18,025 nucleotides of DNA from Scenedesmus sp. ARA3 (taxonomy: Eukaryota > Chlorophyta > Chlorophyceae > Sphaeropleales > Scenedesmaceae): the NCBI GenBank assembly GCA_004335835.1, contig RWJK01001270.1, positions 1-18,025 on the forward strand, written 5' to 3'. Position 1 is the first letter of the stretch, and each line of letters opens with the position of its first letter. This document shows, in pieces, positions 7,010-14,217 of the stretch. The notes under the pieces are model-generated. The model was not told where the DNA came from, made no database searches, and saw only the letters and a program-made list of their open reading frames with translations. The translations under genes and the position numbers were made by a program.

Positions 7010-10000
7010 TTAGCGCACAGGACCCAAATGCAAGCCGCCATTCTGCATGCCCCCATTCAGCAGCCGGTGCCTCTCGCCATTCGGCAGAGGCTCAACATCC
7101 TCTGGATCCTGCAGCATATCATCAATGCTCTGCTGCTGCGGCAGCCGCGCGTGCCTCACTGCAGCCATTGTCGGCTGAGTCACCCCCTTGTTCGCCTTCG
7201 CAGCCGCATGCTTGCCCAACATATGCACTGCCAGCGCACCCACACCACTTCCCAGCAGCAAACACACCACCACCACGGCAATGATACTCGCACTGCTGCC
7301 GCCACCCTGGGGCCCATACTTGCCAGGAGCCACCCGCAGCGTCTTATACTCCTGCGTGTCATGCGCTGCTGCCGCCTGGTACTCTGCCAGCTGCGCCTGC
7401 ATCGCCTGCAGCTGCTGCTGCAGCTGCTCCACGCGCTGCGGCTCAGCCATCGCCTTCGCCTCCTGCTCATCTTCTTGCTGCTCCTGCTGCTCCACCTCCT
7501 CCTCTTGCTGCTCATCCTCTTTCTCACCTTCCTCTGTAACAACCCCTCCATCCTGCTGATCCTCCAATGCAGCCTCGCCCTGCTGGCCTTCAGCTGAATC
7601 CCGCACAGCCGCCGCAGCAGCAGCCTGCGCCGCCGGGTGCCCGCCCACATGCAGATGCGCAAGCACCGGCTTCTGCGCCGCAGGGTTGAGCACCGGCGGC
7701 GGCAGGTCCTTCTCAGGCAGGCCGAAGCTCTGAGGGAACAGCACATACTTCTGGATTGCCCCGCACTCCTCGCACAGCGGCGCGACATACACCGACAGCA
7801 GCCGGTCGCCCGCACCAGTCAGCTGCAGCGCCGCAGGGCCCAGCGCCAGGTCATGCGGCCACAGGGTTGTGCTGTTGGGCAGCTTCCAGGCGAATGAGGG
7901 CTGCATAACGTCAACTAGGGTTGCGTCCATGCCAGGCTTCCAGGTCAGCGCCAGGGTGCGGCCGTAGGGGCCCTTGGCCAGCGCCCACACCTTGCCAAAC
8001 TTCTGCAGGTCCACAGTGCCTGCAGCAAGGGAGCGCAACAGCAGACAGAAGAGCAGGTGCGTGAGGTCAGGGAAGGAGCGATTGTTGGCAAGCGCCCAGA
8101 CCTTGCCAAACTTTTGCAGGTCCACAGTGCCTGCAGCAAGGGAGGGACGCAGGAGACAGCACAGCAGGTGCATGAGGTCGGGGCAGGAGCGTGTTGGTGG
8201 CCAGCGCCAGACCTTGCCAAAACTTCTGCAGGTCCACGGTGCCTGCAGGAATGAAGCAGAGCATGAGCTTATCAGACAGCAGGAAGCACAGCAGCAGGTG
8301 CATGTGGTCAGCGGCTGGAGTGTGGGGCTGGGGCCAGGGCAGGTGCAAGCCCAGACACTACGCATGGACGTGTATGCACAAGCTTCGCACACCACCACCA
8401 CCAGCAGCAGCAGCACTACTGCAAACCCTCACTCCACCTTGACCCGCCCGCCATACCAGCACCAGACCTTCAACCCTACCCCCCTACCCCACCACTCTCC
8501 GTCCCCCCAGCCAGCCACTCACCGATCAGCTGCCTGCTGTCCAGCGCGAAGCGGTGCACGCGCCCAAACTCCCGGTCCGCCAGCACCACCTCGCCGTCAC
8601 ACTCATCAACAACCAGGCTGTGAGCCACAGCCATGCCGCTGCCGCCACCCCGGCCGTTGCCGCCGCCGGCTGATGCCGGCAGCTCGTATTGTGCGGCGAA
8701 GGCGCCGTCGGGCCTGTAGCGCAGCACGCGGCTGTTGCAGTAGCCGTCTGAGACGAGGAAGGAGCCGTCGTTCATGAAGGCCACCTGCAAGACAGATGGA
8801 GTAGGACAGGCAGGTGAATTAATTAGCTGTTGGGAGAAATGTGCGTGACAGTGCACAATTCAAAAAGCCCGCTGGCAGTGCGCAGCAACACAGCTGGCAG
8901 GCAGGCAGGCAGACAGGAAGGCAAGATGTGACTATGGGAGTACAAGGCAATGCACGGTCATGAAGGCCACCTGCGGCAGCCAGGAGAGCGGCAGGAAGAT
9001 GAGCAGGTAGAAGAAAGGACGGTTGGCGATGCTGGGTGAAGAGCAGCGTGCAGCCAAGCAACTGCAGAGAAACACTGCACATCTGCAGAAGGCAACTGTG
9101 TGTGCGTGTGTGCGACTGTCACTCGTCCAAACATGCAAGCAGCAATGGGGGCACACCCCAAACAGCTGAACACACAACGCCTAGCTCTGCGTGATGCTTA
9201 GCCACACCACTGAACTTGAGCACCTGATGGCGCTGTACCCCAGCAATGCATTCGAGCAGCAACGCTGCACCATGCCTGGCTGCCCCACACGCTGCCCAAC
9301 CACCAAACCTTACAAAGCACACTCCCAGCTCACCACCACCACGCACGCAAACCACCTGCTTGCTCCTGCACCACACGCACCTGAGTGGGCTTGCACAGCT
9401 CGCGCTGGCCGCTGCCGGGCGTCATCTTCTTGCCGATGCTCAGAATGAGCTTGCCGCTGGCCGTGAACTTGAGCACCTGGTGGCGGCCCACGTCAGCCAC
9501 CCACACGCTGCCGTTGCGGTCCACGGTGATCATGTGAGGCATCCAAAACAGCCCCGCGCCCCAACGCCGCAGCACCTTGCCTGCGGACAGCCACACAATG
9601 CGTAAAGATTGTTTATCTGCTGGTATATCAGGCATGTGTTGCGGTCCACGGTGATCATGTGTGGCATACGAAACAGCCCGCTCCCCAGCGGCGCAGCACC
9701 TTGCCCTGCGGGCAGCCACACATGATACATGCAGATTGTTATGTGCTGGTATGGTCAGGCATGTGTTGCGGTCCACGGTGATCATGTGCGGCATCCAGAA
9801 CAGCCCAGCGCCCCAGCGGAGCAGCACCTTGCCTGCAGCCTGGTGACAGACGATGCATGGACATGCGATGGGATGTGCTTGGTGTCAATCAATCATGGCG
9901 TGTGGTGCCGTGTGCTGGTGTGTGGCAAGAGGTGTGGCAAGGCCATGCAGGCGGCAGCCAGGTGCAGCGCCCCGCATCAACACAGCATGTACATAACACA

Positions 10001-10241
10001 CAAACCCAGAACTGCACAACTTGCAATCAACAGCATCATCATGCAGCACACTTGCAGCCGCACCACCTACCTGTGTCCGGGTGCATCTGCAGCACCACGT
10101 CAACGGCAATCGGGTCCTTCTCAGTGATGCGCTCCGAGGTGTCGAAGGTGTCCTCATCCCACACGCGCCCGCCCCTGTGCAGCGCCCACAGCGTGCCATC
10201 AGGGCCCATGGCAACTGACGCCACATTGCCCAGCACGCTCT

Positions 10242-10276
<35 letters not shown>

Positions 10277-12779
10277 GGTACACAGGTGGTCAGAGAACAA
10301 CACCACACTGTGAACATCCTGCAGGATCGCCTGGGCTTTGGCTGCAGGCAGTCAGGCTTACGAAGCACATGTCATGACAAGCTCCATGCTGCAATGCTGC
10401 CTTCTGATTTGGCCACGCAAGCCCGGCTTGGTGTTGTGACATACCTTGTTTGCTGCGTCGCTCGGCTGCGGCGGCTTCCACAGCGGAAAAGGGTCCGGCA
10501 GCAGCGCCGCAGCCCGCGGCATATTCCCCGGGCTGCGCTCGTCCACCATGCTGCTGCCGTCGCTGCACATCTCCATGTGCGGCAGCGCTGAATATACCAT
10601 TAGGTACATGTTGCACATCTCGTGCTCATGCGTGGGACCCGCGCCAACCGACACGGATTTGTCACTGCTGTCGAAATCGCAGGCCACTGTGAGGTGGTCG
10701 CCCGGCCAGATGACCTGGGATTGCACAGGGTTGAAGCCCTGCGGCTTTTGGGGATCGCCTGCTGCCAGCACATGGCCCTTGCCTGGCAGTACAAGCAAGG
10801 CAGTACAACCAAGGCAGTACAACGAAGACACAAAGGCAGTACAATCGTCAGTTGCAGTCATGCACACTCCTGCACTCTTGCCAAACCTGCTGCACACTAC
10901 AAGAGGAGTTTATGAGCAGTTTTTTTCACGGCAAACCACGCTGCTGGATCAAATTAAAATGTTGAGCTGCAATCCGCTCATCTCCTGCGCCACCGTCCGG
11001 CAGACTCCTGTCACTGCTGCTGCTGCTGCTGCCGCCGCTGCTGCTGCTGCGCTGCTGCGGCTCACCCTTGGGGTCTGTGGGCATGCGCGTCATGAACACC
11101 GCGCGGCCCATGGTGTGCGTGTGCACGCGCACCGCAAAGCTGGTGAGCGGCTGGAAGCCGCGGTAGCAGCAGCTGTTCTGCACCAGGAAGTGCTGCTTGC
11201 GCGGCGGGATGCTGAACCAGCTCGCGTAAGAAAGCAGCCCCGCGCTGAAAGGCACAGGGTTGTCCTGCAGCCTGCGTCACCAAAACAAACGGCCCAAAAC
11301 AAATGGCCCCACACACCAGATGCAGATTGTCAGCAGTTTTTAGTGCATGCTGTTGAAACAATGAGCGCCGCTAGTGAGACAGCTTCACGCCAACAGCACA
11401 TGTGTGCTGCAGTCTGCATGTTGTCATGCACGTGTGCATTGCATGGCTGTCACAGCTGTCAGCGCTTGTGCACAGCAGTCGCCGCTCCTAGGCCAGCACA
11501 CGCAGTCGAGTTGTTGCTAGCTGCTGCTTCTACTGCTGCTAGCAGAGCTGTACAGCGCAGCACCATTGCTGCTGCTGCGTCGCCATGGCGTCCCACATCT
11601 GCTGTGCTGCTGCTGCAAGCACCTCAACCACATCTGCTGTGCTGCTGCTGCAAGCCCCTCGTGCTGCTCCCTGCGCGCTGCAGCACCACTACGCACAACT
11701 ACACTGCGCTGCCCTGCACTCACGTGAGCCGCACTCCCGCCTTTTCGTTTGCTGGCTTCTCATTAAGGTAATGCACCTGCGCCACCACCCACTTCACTGC
11801 ACTGCCCTTGCCCACCGAAAAGCCCACACCCTGCGGCAGGTCCAGCCGCGGGGCATCCTTGCCCCAGCCGTACCTGCAGGACAGCAGTGAGAGGCACGCA
11901 GACATGATGTGCTCAGACTTGCAGGATTGTGTTATTGCTACAGCTGCGCTACAGATGCTGCTGCTGGTGGTTTGTGGTAGGAGGGCAGGGCTGCAGAGGG
12001 GCTGCAGCAGGCTGCTGTGGGTGCTGACCTTGCGCTGCCTGGCCAGCAAACGTGCACGCGTAACGGCATATGTAAAAGCAGGACGGCAGAATGCTGCTGC
12101 GAAGCATCAACGCGCCCGATGATCGATGTCCAGGATCCAGCTGCTGCTGCTGACACTTTTGCGGCATGAGGCTGTTGCATAATAGCTGCGCACAAGTGCT
12201 GCAAGCAGACAGAGCATGGCCCCACGCTGCGGTGGCAGCTGCTGTCCTTGTCCTGCATGCTGAAGCTAGTTAGCATATGCCGCGGCTCTGCTCACATGAT
12301 GGTTTCTGAGAAGCCGCCACATGTGGGTGCCATCTTGCAGTCCCATGTTGACTGCTGCCCGTTCTTTGGCTTCACATGAGGCACGTCACACCCTGCATAG
12401 GTGCAAGCGCAAGCGCAGCAGCAGTGCTGAGGTCGGTTGACATCACATGCCAACAGTGCCAGCTGTCTGAACCAAGCAGCATTTGCACAGCACAGTTTAA
12501 GCATTTGCTGAGCTGCTGCTGAGGACAAGGCTCACCAAACAGCAGGATGTGATGCACAACCTCCTTCCTGCCCAGAGGCTCCACTCCCACCAGCTTGTAT
12601 GGCTTGTCTGGCAGAGCTAGCGTCGTACAGATGTATGAATCCTCTCCTTTGATTTTTGTCGCCTCCGGTATGGTTATTTCAAACTCTGTAGTGGTTGCTG
12701 GAACTTGCCGAGGCAGAGTGCAGAGTGAGAGGGTCACCAGCAACAGCACTGCCAGCAGCTGCGATCTGTCGCCGCTCAT
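7010..12779 (-). CDS. PAM: Peptidylglycine alpha-amidating monooxygenase (bifunctional PHM-PAL, membrane-anchored)
   Basis: Nine exons: 12779-12536, 12392-12296, 11873-11724, 11271-11066, 10782-10445, 10239-10071, 9580-9381, 8784-8523 and 8019-7010. All joins keep frame, giving 891 residues. The enzyme converts peptides ending in glycine to C-terminal amides in the secretory pathway. Residues 1-28 form a signal peptide. The PHM domain has both copper sites: His76-His77 and His148 (CuH); His214-x-His216 in HTHTMGR and Met288 in EMCNMY (CuM). The PAL domain has HRGGRVWD (Arg367), MPHMITVD (His417), SDGYCNSR (Tyr483), VAHSLVVDE (His523) and LWPHDLALG (His611), matching the zinc ligands and catalytic residues of animal PAL. 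An acidic Glu/Gln coiled segment (about 717-776), a membrane span (about 800-822) and a 69-residue cytosolic tail follow. Length is close to mammalian PAM. I chose the ATG at 12779 because it begins the signal peptide; an in-frame ATG at 12854 is possible. Three PAL-half introns hold partial exon duplicates. Confidence 0.95.
7975..8310 (-). repeat. Triplicated acceptor and start of PAM exon 9
   Basis: Three tandem units of about 111-112 bases each contain a polypyrimidine tract, a CTGCAG or CCTGCAG acceptor and the coding start GCAC.GTGGACCTGCA. Exon starts fall at 8019 (true exon 9), 8130 and 8242. The 8130 copy differs from the true exon only at silent positions in its first 45 bases, and it opens in frame into it. 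The 8242 copy is shifted by one base relative to the next unit. Confidence 0.9.
8958..8974 (-). repeat. Duplicate of the PAM exon 8 acceptor and first codons inside intron 7
   Basis: Seventeen bases are identical to 8772-8788, covering the GCAG acceptor and the codons for VAFM. Splicing to this copy (exon start at 8970) would hit a stop after twelve codons. It lies 186 bases upstream, in transcript order, of the true acceptor. Confidence 0.8.
9211..9232 (-). repeat. Fragment of PAM exon 7 within intron 7
   Basis: The word TGAACTTGAGCACCTG, followed by a near-identical TGGCG, matches exon 7 at 9464-9485, with 21 of 22 bases identical. On the minus strand it encodes a relic of RHQVLKF. It lies downstream of the exon it resembles and carries no splice signals of its own. 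Confidence 0.7.
9512..9832 (-). repeat. Triplicated acceptor and start of PAM exon 7
   Basis: Three units of about 124-128 bases hold the acceptor plus the first 68 bases of exon 7, through the codons for MPHMITVDRN. Exon starts fall at 9580 (true exon), about 9704 and 9832. The 9832 copy differs at 6 of 68 bases; four are silent and two change a single Arg codon to Leu. The middle copy has a one-base deletion. The linkers between the copies are also related to each other. Confidence 0.9.
10243..10275 (-). repeat. (CTG)11 microsatellite abutting the PAM exon 6 acceptor
   Basis: Eleven CAG units on the plus strand read as CTG repeats on the minus strand and run straight into the CTGCAG acceptor of exon 6 (exon start 10239). 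The repeat itself appears to supply the pyrimidine-rich tract. Confidence 0.9.
10785..10844 (-). repeat. Four copies of TTGTACTGCC at the PAM exon 5 acceptor
   Basis: The plus-strand word GGCAGTACAA occurs at 10785, 10799, 10813 and 10835. On the minus strand these are TTGTACTGCC units, the last of which is followed by AG and forms the acceptor for exon 5 (exon start 10782). Confidence 0.9.
11594..11655. repeat. 27-bp direct repeat in PAM intron 3
   Basis: A 27-base word beginning CACATCTGCTGTGCTGCTGC occurs identically at 11594-11620 and 11629-11655, inside the intron between PAM exons 3 and 4. Confidence 0.85.
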
Positions 12780-13446
12780 GATGCTTCCTCCCGAGGTACG
12801 TTTCAACAATGGAGGCAAGGCATGGGCATGTTTGAGTTCGGCAACTGTGTACACGCAGCTGTGCGAGTAATCAAGTTCGTTGGTTCGTCAAGAAGCGAAA
12901 CGAGAACCACAAATGCATCATGGGGTGTGGCAGTTGTGCAACTGATTTGCTCAGTCGGAGGCACGCTTCCCATGGCCTTCCAAGATGCTGGCCCAGTGGG
13001 ACCGAGGTCCAGGCACAACCACCAAGGCCAAGGACAGATATGCGGCGTCCTTGTTCTATACTACCGAAGCACTCCATTCACAACAAAATGTCTTACGAGC
13101 ACAACATTGCCCGCTACCTGTGCCGGCGCCGCTGTAGGTCTTACTGCTAATGTTGGCCTGCTGCTGCCACTGCTACACACTGCTGCTACAGCCCCAGCTC
13201 ATTGTACTGCACGCCGGGCAGGTCCATGACGTGCCTGTGGATAGTTGGCAGCCTTCAAAAAGTGCCTTCATCTTGTTGCTATGATGATGAACGGCGTTGG
13301 AAGGCCAGAGTTGATAGCTGCACTGGTCAAAGTCACGTGGGTCAAAGTGGTCATGACACCCCTGGCGGGCCTGGAGCTCCGTGACAACGGTGTACCGCTG
13401 ATTGGGAGCGACTTTGCAGGCTCCATCTATCATGCAAATATAGGCA
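12780..13446. other. Upstream region of PAM; possible unidentified terminal exon
   Basis: This is PAM promoter territory in the minus direction; no clear TATA box was found. At 13233-13186 (minus) a CTATCCACAG acceptor is followed by fifteen codons with high GC at third positions (HVMDLPGVQYNELGL) and a TAG. This looks like the last exon of an unidentified gene, but no convincing preceding exon was found. Confidence 0.35.
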
Positions 13447-13931
13447 TTACAGGCACGCGTTGTTACATCATCCATAGCCGCCAATGCATATCTGGAATTC
13501 CCTACTGGATGGCAGCTGGCCCAACAAGCAGCCTGCCTCCTTGCAATGAGAAGTGTATGAAAGGTCAAAATTGGAGGCGTGTCCCCGGGTGCGATTTCTG
13601 GACCACAGTTTGAGTAAAAAAAACAAAGAAAACGTGGCCTGCTCAAACTCTGCATGAATATCCGCGCTTGGCTGGTAGAACTGCACAACACAGTTTCAGC
13701 TGATTCACACGACGGCCCTATGGCGGATTCGTCCTCTAACACACCAGCAAGTGCCAGTGATGCTAATGCTGCTGTGATCACAGCCTGGCCACTGGCAGGC
13801 CAACCACCAATGAACATACAAAGCACAATGACAACAGCTGCCTTGTGCATGCATAGCACTCGTCTACTCAGCGTGTTGCCATGAAAGCATCCAGCTTGCT
13901 TCAACATGTGCATTGTGCAATTAACAGCCAA
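13173..13931 (-). other. Doubtful 252-codon open frame
   Basis: An uninterrupted minus-strand frame lies between PAM and the phosphodiesterase. Part of it (MHKAAVVIVLCMFIGGWPASGQA) resembles a signal peptide, and many cysteines follow. Against coding, its third-position GC is lower than in the confirmed exons, it shows no family motif, and most of it falls within the likely 3' UTR of the phosphodiesterase gene. Both other frames of part of the stretch are also open, so openness alone means little. I do not assign a product. Confidence 0.2.
13447..13467 (-). terminator. Paired TGTAA polyadenylation signals for the phosphodiesterase gene
   Basis: Two TTACA words on the plus strand (13447-13451 and 13463-13467) read TGTAA on the minus strand. 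They are the first ones downstream of the phosphodiesterase stop at 14218, implying a 3' UTR of about 750-770 bases. Confidence 0.45.
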
Positions 13932-14190
13932 ACAACAGCCTGCTGCAAACCAGCTCCATCAGAGGCCCTTCACCAAACAAGCATGCAAGTGCAGGCCTTT
14001 CCCTGTCAATCCACTCGTGCATTGGGCTGATGATGCTGCGCAGCCAGTCCCCTCTTTCTCATTCACATAGGCTATAATTTTTTTCGTTTTGTTGATAGTG
14101 TTTGTTCTTTCCAACTTTGGACTTGACCATCGGCCCGCCCAGCTCATTTGCTGTTAGTGATGTATACATCCATGCGCTTGCGCGCTCGGA

Positions 14191-14217
14191 TGCTGCTGCT
14201 GCTGCTGCTGCTGCTGC
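14191..14217 (-). repeat. CAG microsatellite just after the phosphodiesterase stop
   Basis: On the minus strand the TGA stop is followed at once by about eight CAG/GCA units. The coding frame ends before the repeat, so it lies in the 3' UTR. Confidence 0.9.

Noticed and set aside
6701..7597. 298-codon plus-strand open frame
   Set aside because: It is a shadow of PAM exon 9: the poly-Leu and His-rich product is the reverse complement of the acidic Glu/Gln coil.
7975..8310. CRISPR-like or satellite array
   Set aside because: The three units contain exon starts and splice acceptors of PAM and decay gradually; there are no uniform spacers.
7010..8416. Continuous 468-codon minus-strand open frame
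   Set aside because: Only the part from 8019 down is PAM exon 9. The upstream extension is open because of the in-frame duplicate at 8130 and then passes through intron sequence; the proposed start at 8416 has no support.
9330..9827. 165-codon minus-strand open frame as a single exon
   Set aside because: It is the true exon 7 (9580-9381) plus an open duplicate and a linker read out of frame through the middle copy. Kept as a possible isoform in the findings, not as the main model.
13245..13613. 122-codon plus-strand open frame
   Set aside because: Frames on both strands are open here, so openness is not evidence. No motif was recognised, and it lies antisense to the likely phosphodiesterase 3' UTR and the spacer beyond it.
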